Shown here in pieces: positions 1 through 7,220 of a stretch of 50,848 nt of DNA. Both the position numbers and the translations under genes were made by a program. The notes beneath the pieces are model-generated. The model saw only the letters and a program-made list of their open reading frames with translations. It did no database searches and was not told the DNA's origin. Within the stretch, counting starts at the first letter, position 1. Each line of letters starts with the position of its first letter. The stretch is from an uncultured bacterium (lineage in GTDB: Bacteria > Cyanobacteriota > Vampirovibrionia > Gastranaerophilales > Gastranaerophilaceae): the NCBI GenBank assembly GCA_902783125.1, contig CACZPS010000156.1:1-50848 (forward strand). The letters run 5' to 3'.

Positions 1-36
1 AAAAAAAAATACCGGCAATAATTGTCGGTATTTTTT
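1..36. terminator. Bidirectional Rho-independent terminator after rpsA
   Basis: A 9-bp stem (arms 10-18 and 22-30, one G-U pair, 3-nt loop) is flanked by a run of A on the left and T on the right, so it can end transcription in either direction. It lies 16 nt beyond the stop codon of the minus-strand S1 gene. Confidence 0.85.
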
Positions 37-51
37 GTATTCATAACAGAA

Positions 52-1104
52 TTATTCTTGAATATCTTTTATGCTTAAAGCGATTCTGTGTTCTTGAGGA
101 GTAAATCTCTTGATAAGAACTTTAACTTCATCGCCAACCTTGAATAAGTTAAACGGGTTAACGTTTTCATCGCTCATTTCAGCAACAGGTAACAATGCTT
201 CAACCCCAGGGAAAATATTAATAAATGCACCAAAAGTAGTGATTTTATTAACTGTACCTGTAACTACCTGACCTTCTTCAAATTGACCTTCAATTTGTTG
301 CCAAGGATTTTCGCCCATTCTCTTTAATGATAATGAAATTCTCTTTAATTCCATATCAATCTTGATGATTTTAACTTCAATAGTATCACCTAATGTAAGA
401 ACATCAGACGGGTGTTTGATTCTTTGCCAAGAAATTTCAGAGATAGGAAGCAAACCATCAATGCCGTTGATATCAACGAATGCACCAAAGTCTGTGATTC
501 TTACAACTGTACCTGAAACGATTGAATCTTCTTCCAATGAAGAAAGAACGTTATCAACAACTTGATCTCTTTGTTCAGCAACAGCTTGACGTTGAGAAAG
601 GATAAGTTTGTTTTTCTTTGGATCGGCTTCAAGAACTTTAACTTCAATTTTTGTATCAACAAGTCCGTCAAACGGAACGCCTGTTCTGAGTTGTGATGAT
701 GGAATGAAGCCTTTAAGATCAGCAACATCAACAAGCACACCGCCCTTAACAGTTTTTTCAACTTTTGCAAGGATTGTATCACCTTGTAATTTTGCATCAT
801 TTAATTGAGCCCAAGCCTGTGCAAATGCAATTCTCTTTAATGATAATTGCATAGCTTCTTCGTTGTCTTCTTCTTTTAATACATAAAATTCTCTGATATC
901 ACCGACTTCAAGAGTTTCTTCCGATGACATTTCTTTTTCAGGTAAAAATGCTTCCATTTTAGCACCTTTTACACTAACCAAATATCCGTCATTTTCTTTT
1001 CTGATAACAGTACCTTCAACGATATCTGCTACTGCATGTTGTTTTGACAATGAATCTTCCAATAATTGTTCAAATTCATCTAATGTTTTTTCCATAGTAA
1101 CCAT
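52..1104 (-). CDS. rpsA: 30S ribosomal protein S1
   Basis: This 350-residue protein has four S1 (OB-fold) RNA-binding repeats at about residues 26-96, 107-175, 192-262 and 277-347. The third has the classic VxxITDFGAFVDI signature and the fourth a KITTFGAFINI variant. S1 binds mRNA on the 30S subunit and helps initiate on structured or weakly SD-bearing messages. Four repeats make it shorter than the six-repeat proteobacterial protein and slightly longer than the three-repeat cyanobacterial type. The start at 1104 is fixed by an AAGGAGG at 1114-1120 with a 9-nt spacer. That RBS lies inside the end of ispH, so the two genes are probably co-transcribed and translationally coupled. Fusion of ispH to rpsA is known in Clostridia; here they remain separate. 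Confidence 0.95.
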   Translation of the reverse strand: MVTMEKTLDEFEQLLEDSLSKQHAVADIVEGTVIRKENDGYLVSVKGAKMEAFLPEKEMSSEETLEVGDIREFYVLKEEDNEEAMQLSLKRIAFAQAWAQLNDAKLQGDTILAKVEKTVKGGVLVDVADLKGFIPSSQLRTGVPFDGLVDTKIEVKVLEADPKKNKLILSQRQAVAEQRDQVVDNVLSSLEEDSIVSGTVVRITDFGAFVDINGIDGLLPISEISWQRIKHPSDVLTLGDTIEVKIIKIDMELKRISLSLKRMGENPWQQIEGQFEEGQVVTGTVNKITTFGAFINIFPGVEALLPVAEMSDENVNPFNLFKVGDEVKVLIKRFTPQEHRIALSIKDIQE

Positions 1105-1106
1105 AT

Positions 1107-1982
1107 TTATATTCCTCCTTTTAATTTTTCGACTACTTTTTCTATAACATTTTCAGGGGTCGAAGCTCCTGCTGTTACTGCAATGTTATTGGACTTTTCT
1201 ATTATATTTTTATAATCTTCTAATTCTTGAACATTTTCTATATGAATGGTTTGCGAAGACTCTTTCAGTATTTCTGCCAAATGTGTTGTATTTGCGCTTT
1301 TCTTAGAGCCTACAACAATCATTAAATCATTTTCTTTTGCAAGTTCTCTTGCCTCTTTTTGACGCATAGAGGTACTCTGACAGATAGTATTTTTTATTCT
1401 TAATTCTTTAGAAATCGGGGTTAAGTATTTCACAATTTCCTGTAAATTTTCTAATCTCTGTGTTGTTTGAACAACTACTCCGACTTTTTTGTGTTTTTTT
1501 ATCTGTTCTTCATAAGATTTTAACAGCTCAGGGGAACTTGCAACTACAACGTTGTTACTGTATAATTCGGCATTTGCCTTGATTGCAACAACTTCAGGAT
1601 GCTCAGGTTTTCCTACAATAACAACAAAATAATCTTCTTTTGCAAGTTCTATTGCCTGTTGCTGAACTTTTTTTACATCTAAACAAGTTAAATCAACAAT
1701 TTCTAATCCTGCATTTTTTATGTCTTCAAATACTTTTGGTGATGCACCATGGCTTCTTATTACACAAATCCCGTCGGAATTTTTTGGAATTTCATTAACT
1801 GTTTTAATCCCCATTTTATCAAGCTCTTGAATAACCTGAGTATTATGAATAAGTTCACCAAGTACATATATATTCTTATCAGGGTTGTCGGCTTTTAATT
1901 TTTTAACGGTATCAACAGCACGTTTTACACCGTAACAAAAACCTGCAAATTTCGCTAATTTTATATCTTTCGTAGTGTTCAA
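1107..1982 (-). CDS. ispH: 4-hydroxy-3-methylbut-2-enyl diphosphate reductase (IspH)
   Basis: This is the last enzyme of the MEP isoprenoid pathway, reducing HMBPP to IPP and DMAPP with a [4Fe-4S] cluster. The three cluster cysteines are visible at C16 (GFCYGVKRAV), C100 (LTCLDVKKV) and C201 (NTICQSTSMRQ). The substrate-binding histidines are H46, H78 (RSHGAS) and H128, with E130 in HPE. The usual TCP after the second cysteine is TCL here. Length (291 aa) matches the short bacterial form rather than the longer cyanobacterial one. The start codon appears to be TTG; no ATG or SD sits before the conserved LAKFAGFCYGV. Its final codons (KLKGGI) encode the ribosome-binding site of rpsA, whose start lies 2 nt past the ispH stop. 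Confidence 0.95.
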   Translation of the reverse strand: MNTTKDIKLAKFAGFCYGVKRAVDTVKKLKADNPDKNIYVLGELIHNTQVIQELDKMGIKTVNEIPKNSDGICVIRSHGASPKVFEDIKNAGLEIVDLTCLDVKKVQQQAIELAKEDYFVVIVGKPEHPEVVAIKANAELYSNNVVVASSPELLKSYEEQIKKHKKVGVVVQTTQRLENLQEIVKYLTPISKELRIKNTICQSTSMRQKEARELAKENDLMIVVGSKKSANTTHLAEILKESSQTIHIENVQELEDYKNIIEKSNNIAVTAGASTPENVIEKVVEKLKGGI

Positions 1983-1991
1983 ATCTTTTAA

Positions 1992-1997
1992 ATTATA
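1992..1997 (-). promoter_or_regulatory. -10 box of ispH-rpsA
   Basis: A perfect TATAAT on the minus strand ends 9 nt before the TTG start of ispH, predicting a leader of only a few nucleotides. No good -35 is visible. The tandem 15-bp repeat at 2019-2063 lies just upstream. Confidence 0.45.
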
Positions 1998-2018
1998 TTG
2001 GAACTCATAAATTTAAGG

Positions 2019-2063
2019 TTATATATTTACCCCTTATATATTTACCCCTTATATATTTACCTC
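2019..2063. repeat. Three tandem 15-bp repeats (TTATATATTTACCCC)
   Basis: Two exact copies (2019-2033, 2034-2048) and one with a single change (2049-2063). The complement reads GGGGTAAATATATAA, the same unit that occurs as a tandem pair inside tilS at 17748-17775 and as GGGGTAAA arrays elsewhere in the window. Confidence 0.9.
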
Positions 2064-2146
2064 AGCCCCATAACCTTTCATAAGAACTAGAGATATTATC
2101 TCAGTGGAATTATCAAACCATAAACAAATCTTAATTTCAAGCATAT

Positions 2147-3007
2147 TTATAATAAATAAGCAAGTATAAATACAAATATGTAAAATATTGCAAGTGTTTT
2201 TAAAGTTATATCCTTCATATAAATAATAGGATCGTCATTATTATTTGAAAAATTTATTAAGTGTAACAGTCTGAAAACCAATAATGTAAAAGGTATAGTT
2301 GTTAAATATAAATATCCTGTCCCCGCTCTTAAAACAGTGATTTCGTCCATTGTATAGGTGAAATAAAATGATATTGACAATATTGCGCAAACCAAAATAA
2401 ATTGATTAAGAGCATTGATATTAAACCCTTTTATTGATTTTCTACACTCGTTTTCCCCTAATAATTGAAGTTCCATTTTTCTTTTAGTAAAAGTAAAAAA
2501 CATTGAGCCAAAAAATGTCATAAGTATTACAAATGCAGACGGAATAACATTTATTGCGAAACATCCCGCAATTATTCTAAATATAAATCCAAACGAAATA
2601 CAGGCAACATCTATGATTGCAATGTCTTTGAAATACAAAGAATAAAGTATATTCAATAGAAAATATAAACCTACCATTGATGTACAACGAAGATTTATGG
2701 AATTTGATAATAAAACGCTAAATATCAATAATAATAAAAGCATAAATATTGCAAAGGGTTTTGAGATTCTTCCGCTTGCTATTGCCCTGTTGCATTTTAT
2801 AGGGTGTTTTTTATCTTTTTCTATGTCGATAATATCGTTTAAAATGTATACAGCTGAGGATATAAAACAAAAGGATATCATTGCTGTTATACATTTATAA
2901 AACAAATCGACATTTGCATAATTCATAGAAAAAAATAAAGGAAGTATGACAATAATATTTTTTATGTAATGATTTATTTTTAATGTTTTTAATATATCTT
3001 TTATCAT
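2147..3007 (-). CDS. UbiA-family prenyltransferase, DPPR synthase-like
   Basis: This is an integral membrane protein of about 286 residues with eight or nine hydrophobic segments. The first polar loop holds NDIIDIEKDKKHP followed by CNRAIASG, which is the Mg-diphosphate NDxxDxxxD motif plus the HPxKxxRPIAxG signature of polyprenyl-phosphate phosphoribosyltransferases (decaprenyl-phosphoribose synthase family). A second Asp-containing loop reads YFKDIAIIDV. The enzyme probably moves phosphoribose or a related group onto polyprenyl phosphate; ubiquinone or heme side-branch roles fit the motif less well. I chose the ATG at 3007 because it has GGAG five nt upstream. An in-frame ATG at 3034 would overlap the preceding gene and has no RBS. 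The GT-C-like gene ends 13 nt upstream, giving a two-gene operon. Confidence 0.75.
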   Translation of the reverse strand: MIKDILKTLKINHYIKNIIVILPLFFSMNYANVDLFYKCITAMISFCFISSAVYILNDIIDIEKDKKHPIKCNRAIASGRISKPFAIFMLLLLLIFSVLLSNSINLRCTSMVGLYFLLNILYSLYFKDIAIIDVACISFGFIFRIIAGCFAINVIPSAFVILMTFFGSMFFTFTKRKMELQLLGENECRKSIKGFNINALNQFILVCAILSISFYFTYTMDEITVLRAGTGYLYLTTIPFTLLVFRLLHLINFSNNNDDPIIYMKDITLKTLAIFYIFVFILAYLL

Positions 3008-3020
3008 AATATCTCCAACA

Positions 3021-4517
3021 CTACGCAGATACAAAACGATACATGCAGCCGACTATAAAATACAAAACAATAAATGCCCAATATAGAGTTAATCCAAATG
3101 CGTAAGAATCGTTTATTACTATATTATTTGCTTGTTTTAAGAAAATATTTTTAAATAATTTAACAGCTCCTGACAACATTCCTATTATTATTACTGATAT
3201 ACAAATACAGAAAAGATATGAATGAACAGGAGTATCATAATTTAATAAAAAGTTATGAATTTTAAACAAATTGCAGATATTTATAGATATTTCATAGATT
3301 AAAAAACTTCCGATAATTGTATTTCTGATTTTAGGATTAAAGTTGTCGTATAAAAGTCCCAGTATAATAATCAAAAACGGAAAGTAATTTAACGCAAAAA
3401 GTGCACATTCATAACTGTAAAATGAATAATTAAAAAAGGTATATAGTCCGACAATGAATAATAAAAGATTTATAATAATTCTATTGTTGTATTTTTTATT
3501 ATTTTTTATATAAAATCCCAGCGGAAGTAAAAATATTATAATTGCAGGGAAGTATCTGACAATATTTTGTTTATCAAGGGTTAAATATCTTGGTAAATAT
3601 ACCTGAGTTCCGTCTTGTTTTTCAAACTCGTTAATTTCAGAAGTTGGAGCAGATTTTAAGGAATATAACGGTTCAACATAAGTACCTTTTAATGTTGTTA
3701 AAATTTTGCCATTCTCGTAACCTATTCTTACATGCCCGACTCCGCTTGTTCGGTGTTTTATATTAAATACGTAAGTTTGGCATTGTAATAATATTAATAT
3801 CAATAAAGCGATTATGCTCGCTATTTTTAGAGTTTCTGCAATAATCTTTTTCCACTGTTTTTTATATGTTTTGCATAGCAAGAACAAGATAAAGATTCCG
3901 CAGCTTACTATGTTTATCAAATTTATTCCGTAACCGATAACTGATAATAATATCAATATAATGGTTTCTTTTAGCTCAAGTTTATCTTCAATATTATTGT
4001 AACAGTGAAAAAAATAACTTAAAAACAGAACTTGCCCGAGCGCCGCAAATACATATACTTCCGTAAACGAAGTGAGTAATAATACTGTATAGCTAAACCC
4101 GTACATTAACGTTAATAGCAAAGATATATCTTTTTTACTTGTAAGAAAAAATATTATTTTATAAATAATCACAACTGTAAAACTTTGTAATATTGACTGC
4201 AAAAAGACAGCTACAAGTTTAGGATTGTTGATAAAGTTCTTAAATAAAAATATAAAAGGATTAATAAGTATATGAATTGTCGGATGCTTCATTGCGGCAA
4301 ATCTGTCATGAATGTATAATTGCCAATACGCTGCACCTGAATCTATTGAATAAATTAAGTCATAATTTAAGCTATTTATGATATCTGAAAAATAGGTCAA
4401 AAACAGCCCAAAGGATAAATATAAAACGGCGAAGCAAAAAAACAGAATACTACATGTTTTTTGATTAAAAAAATCTTTAATATTTATCTCTTTTACTATA
4501 CTTAAAGCATCTTTCAT
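3021..4517 (-). CDS. Polytopic membrane protein, GT-C glycosyltransferase-like
   Basis: This is a 498-residue protein with about eleven predicted membrane helices. The segment after the first helix (about residues 55-90) is polar and ends in RFAAMKHPTIHILINPF, resembling the acidic/His-bearing first loop of GT-C enzymes such as mannosyl- and arabinosyltransferases, which use polyprenyl-phosphate sugars. A larger extracytoplasmic loop lies around residues 255-325. I cannot name the family with certainty. Its position directly upstream of the DPPR-synthase-like gene suggests that it consumes or transports the lipid-linked sugar made there. The RBS is GAGGCGGAAG just before the ATG. A symmetrical -10 at 4542-4555 can drive it. 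Confidence 0.55.
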   Translation of the reverse strand: MKDALSIVKEINIKDFFNQKTCSILFFCFAVLYLSFGLFLTYFSDIINSLNYDLIYSIDSGAAYWQLYIHDRFAAMKHPTIHILINPFIFLFKNFINNPKLVAVFLQSILQSFTVVIIYKIIFFLTSKKDISLLLTLMYGFSYTVLLLTSFTEVYVFAALGQVLFLSYFFHCYNNIEDKLELKETIILILLSVIGYGINLINIVSCGIFILFLLCKTYKKQWKKIIAETLKIASIIALLILILLQCQTYVFNIKHRTSGVGHVRIGYENGKILTTLKGTYVEPLYSLKSAPTSEINEFEKQDGTQVYLPRYLTLDKQNIVRYFPAIIIFLLPLGFYIKNNKKYNNRIIINLLLFIVGLYTFFNYSFYSYECALFALNYFPFLIIILGLLYDNFNPKIRNTIIGSFLIYEISINICNLFKIHNFLLNYDTPVHSYLFCICISVIIIGMLSGAVKLFKNIFLKQANNIVINDSYAFGLTLYWAFIVLYFIVGCMYRFVSA

Positions 4518-4541
4518 TTCTTCCGCCTCTTAAAATAATAC

Positions 4542-4555
4542 ACTATTATAATAGT
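4542..4555. promoter_or_regulatory. Palindromic, bidirectional -10 element
   Basis: ACTATTATAATAGT is a perfect 14-bp palindrome containing TATAAT on both strands. It lies between the divergent membrane-protein gene (start 4517) and the XRE regulator (start 4592), so one site could serve two opposed promoters. Confidence 0.5.
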
Positions 4556-4583
4556 ATAGAACAAACATATTTAATAGTATACA

Positions 4584-4609
4584 ATCCCTATATGAATGAC
4601 TATAGGGAT
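4584..4609. promoter_or_regulatory. 9-bp inverted repeat spanning the XRE start codon
   Basis: Arms ATCCCTATA (4584-4592) and TATAGGGAT (4601-4609) are perfect with an 8-nt spacer. The start codon of the regulator (4592-4594) lies within the structure. It could be an operator for autoregulation or an RNA hairpin that hides the start codon. Confidence 0.55.
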
Positions 4610-4810
4610 ATTCTCAAGAAGATTGGATTAAATTTTCGGGTTGAGCGCACAAAGCAGATGCTCTCACAGGAAAAATTTGCTGAAATAGCCAATGTACATA
4701 TGAATTATATTGGAAAGATTGAGCGTGGAGAACAAAATCTTACTATTAAAAAAATTGTTAACTTGACTAACGCATTGAATATTCCTATAAATAAAATTTT
4801 TTATTTTTAA
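4592..4810 (+). CDS. XRE-family helix-turn-helix regulator
   Basis: A 72-residue protein made almost entirely of one HTH_3 (Cro/CI) domain: LNFRVERTKQMLSQEKFAE, then the recognition segment NVHMNYIGKIERGEQNLT, then a third-helix region with NALNIPI. Such single-domain proteins bind DNA as dimers. No Shine-Dalgarno is present. A weak TATACA (4578-4583) lies 8 nt before the ATG, so the message may be leaderless. The divergent neighbour is the GT-C-like gene. The two palindromes around the start are the obvious candidate binding sites. Its target beyond itself cannot be read from the sequence. Confidence 0.85.
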   Translation: MNDYRDILKKIGLNFRVERTKQMLSQEKFAEIANVHMNYIGKIERGEQNLTIKKIVNLTNALNIPINKIFYF

Positions 4811-5348
4811 AAATATTCAAAGATTATTAATATATGTCGTTCAAAAATTTATTGGATATTTTTTTAAACATGTGTAAGAATATTGGCAGAAATGTCTCTT
4901 TTACTTATCTCCGTGAGCGCTCCTTGGCTTGCGGGGTTATTTTATTATATATATCATTGAATATCTCGTACTAATATTTATATTTTATTAGTCCTTTTTA
5001 TTTTTTACAAAAATTTACAAAAAATAAACATGCTATTTGAGGGTTAAATAATAAATCTTTATAACACCCTTAAATAAAAGTTTTCCCAAAAAAATAAAAA
5101 TGATATATTATATTTAATTTTTAATAAAACAATCAAAAAATAGATTAATATAAACTTTATATTTGTAAAAATAATAGCAATTTTTATTTTTACCCTCTTT
5201 TAATTATATATGAAGGTTGTTATAATCTCTTATACAGTGAGTAGTGATTAGTGAATCTTGAGTAGATACTAATTGCAAAAATAATTCAATTCACAATTCA
5301 CTGTTTACTTGGAAGATGTTTGTGTATTAGAAAATAACAGATAATTTA
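4811..5348. other. 540-bp AT-rich intergenic region with an imperfect long inverted repeat
   Basis: No convincing gene. A GAGCGCTC palindrome lies near 4917. An imperfect inverted repeat of about 20 nt per arm begins at ACAGTGAGTAGTGA (from 5234) and closes with CACAATTCACTGT (ending about 5304). Related AGTGA/TCACT-rich strings occur near 45037-45060. The following gene at 5349 has no visible RBS. Confidence 0.5.
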
Positions 5349-7214
5349 ATGATAGATCGAATTAGAACAAATAGTAATTCAAATAATATTCAATTCAGCA
5401 ACACCCAAAACAAGATAAGACAAAGCAGTCCGAATTTCAAAGGTGGCACATTTCGCAGGGTACTTGATGCGGGGATAAAATACGCATCAAAAGGACTTCA
5501 GGCATGTGAAAAGAACCCAATGGTTAATGTTGCAGCTATTGATGTTATCACTGCAATTGGGCCAAGAAGTATCTGGGAATCTTTTACAAATATTTTTGCT
5601 GGTTTTGAAGCATTTCGCAGAGAATCCTCGGGGCTTATTGTCAACTGTTTAATTCCGGGGTTTGTTGCGTTAGGTGCAGCGAAGGCTGTTAATAACATGA
5701 TTATGGGTAATAAGGCTGATTTGTCATCTTGCTGGGCAGGTAATGATGCTATTGATACAATATCTGATTATTATAACAAAGCAGAAGGAACTCAAGCATT
5801 TAATGATGGAATGGCTAAGTTTAATGACGCTAAAAAAGCAAAAGTTTACGCTACACATTATAATATGTTATCTGATGCTCAAGGTTTTGATGGAAGTGTT
5901 TCTACCAAGTTTAACGAAATTAAAGATTTAGATATTTCTCAAACCGCAGAAAAATTAACCGAAGCGACTTTTGAAGAACAAAAACACTTGACCTTTAAAG
6001 AAAAATTACAAGCAATTAAAAAAGATATACAGAGAATCTTCTCAGGCGAAAAGAAAACAATAAAGCCTAAATCAAAGATTGACAGTGCTTTTGAAGAAAT
6101 GTCATCTAAAACACATATAGCAGAAAATGTTAAATTTGGCTCCGGAGAAAAAACTGTTGTATCTGATTTGAAATCTGCAATGAAAAATACAACGGGTATT
6201 TTAAAAGGATTCTTAGCTGACGGTGTGGAAAACGCGGAACAAGTCGGAGCATTTGCGAAAAAAGCTAAAAAACTTGTCGGGGTAAAAAGTGGTATTGCAA
6301 TGGTCATCATTCTTCCGCTTGCTGCCTCTATGCAATCTATAAACAGATGGATAACAACAAAAATGTCAGGAGTGAAGGGCGCTCCGATATACGATGATTA
6401 CGGAAAAGGTGCAGGGGTAGGGGTAAATGGTGATAATACTGCCGCAGGGAAGCCTGAAAAAACTCCTGAGGAGTTAAAAGCAAAAAAAAATGATTTAATT
6501 AAACAAAAGTTTATTTCGGTAGGTTCAATTGTCGGATTAGCATTATTATCAATGATGAAACTGCCTACTTTAAACAACCTTAAGAGTATTTTCCAATTCA
6601 AAGGACAATTCCCGACAATGGATCAAGCAAGAGCTATTTCGACCTTTACTTTCGGCTCACGTATGGCTGTAGCTGAGGATAAAAATGAACTTGCGGAAGC
6701 AACCGTTCGTGATGATGTTACTTTTGCGAGCATGTATTTCTTAGGCGATTATGCAGCTAAAGGTTACGCATCTTATCTTGAAAATAAAGACGGTGTAAAA
6801 CTCTTAAACAGACCAAAACAAGTTGATAAAAACGCGAATATCTTCAAAAAATTCGGGAACTGGGTTGTTAATACAAGATTAAAATCCACTGATGAATTGG
6901 TAGCTGACGGCAAAAGAAGTCTTGAAGATATGAAATTTTTAAGAAACCAATGTCAAATGGTCAACCTTGGCTCATCACTGCTAATTCTCGGATTATTAGT
7001 ACCTGTATTTACAAGGTTAAAAACAGAACGAAATCATAAAAAAGAACTTATGGCTAAAATGGGTGTAGAAAATACCACAAATGTTAACGAAAATGTTACA
7101 AAAGAAAATAAAAATAGCAATTTTTCTTTTTCAGGAAACTTTAATAACATGAGAACAAGTGCTGATAAAAGCGAAACATTCCAATTATTTAAACAACGTG
7201 TAGAAGGCAACTAA
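5349..7214 (+). CDS. Hypothetical membrane-associated protein with NFKG leader (paralogue of the next gene)
   Basis: I do not recognise a named family. The 621-residue protein opens with a hydrophilic Asn/Gln/Ser-rich leader of about 30 residues ending in SSPNFKGGTF. Hydrophobic stretches follow near residues 95-115, 315-330, 390-408 and 540-560. Between them are long Lys/Glu/Ala-rich segments likely to be helical, and a Gly-rich stretch near 350-370. The C-terminus is Asn-rich and repeats an FSFSGNF motif. The downstream gene, 6 bp away, shares the leader, the order of segments and local motifs (SMQSINRW here, SFQPINVW there), so the two arose by duplication and are co-transcribed. There is no classical signal peptide and no visible RBS, so the start could lie slightly downstream. 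Confidence 0.75.
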   Translation: MIDRIRTNSNSNNIQFSNTQNKIRQSSPNFKGGTFRRVLDAGIKYASKGLQACEKNPMVNVAAIDVITAIGPRSIWESFTNIFAGFEAFRRESSGLIVNCLIPGFVALGAAKAVNNMIMGNKADLSSCWAGNDAIDTISDYYNKAEGTQAFNDGMAKFNDAKKAKVYATHYNMLSDAQGFDGSVSTKFNEIKDLDISQTAEKLTEATFEEQKHLTFKEKLQAIKKDIQRIFSGEKKTIKPKSKIDSAFEEMSSKTHIAENVKFGSGEKTVVSDLKSAMKNTTGILKGFLADGVENAEQVGAFAKKAKKLVGVKSGIAMVIILPLAASMQSINRWITTKMSGVKGAPIYDDYGKGAGVGVNGDNTAAGKPEKTPEELKAKKNDLIKQKFISVGSIVGLALLSMMKLPTLNNLKSIFQFKGQFPTMDQARAISTFTFGSRMAVAEDKNELAEATVRDDVTFASMYFLGDYAAKGYASYLENKDGVKLLNRPKQVDKNANIFKKFGNWVVNTRLKSTDELVADGKRSLEDMKFLRNQCQMVNLGSSLLILGLLVPVFTRLKTERNHKKELMAKMGVENTTNVNENVTKENKNSNFSFSGNFNNMRTSADKSETFQLFKQRVEGN

Positions 7215-7220
7215 AACAAT

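Noticed and set aside
2019-2063. GGGGTAAA-type repeats as replication-origin iterons
   Set aside because: Only three units, no dnaA/repA nearby, and the same unit is scattered in genes and other gaps.
5939-6310. 123-codon minus-strand frame inside the first paralogue
   Set aside because: Same reasoning: a codon-bias shadow of the plus-strand gene.
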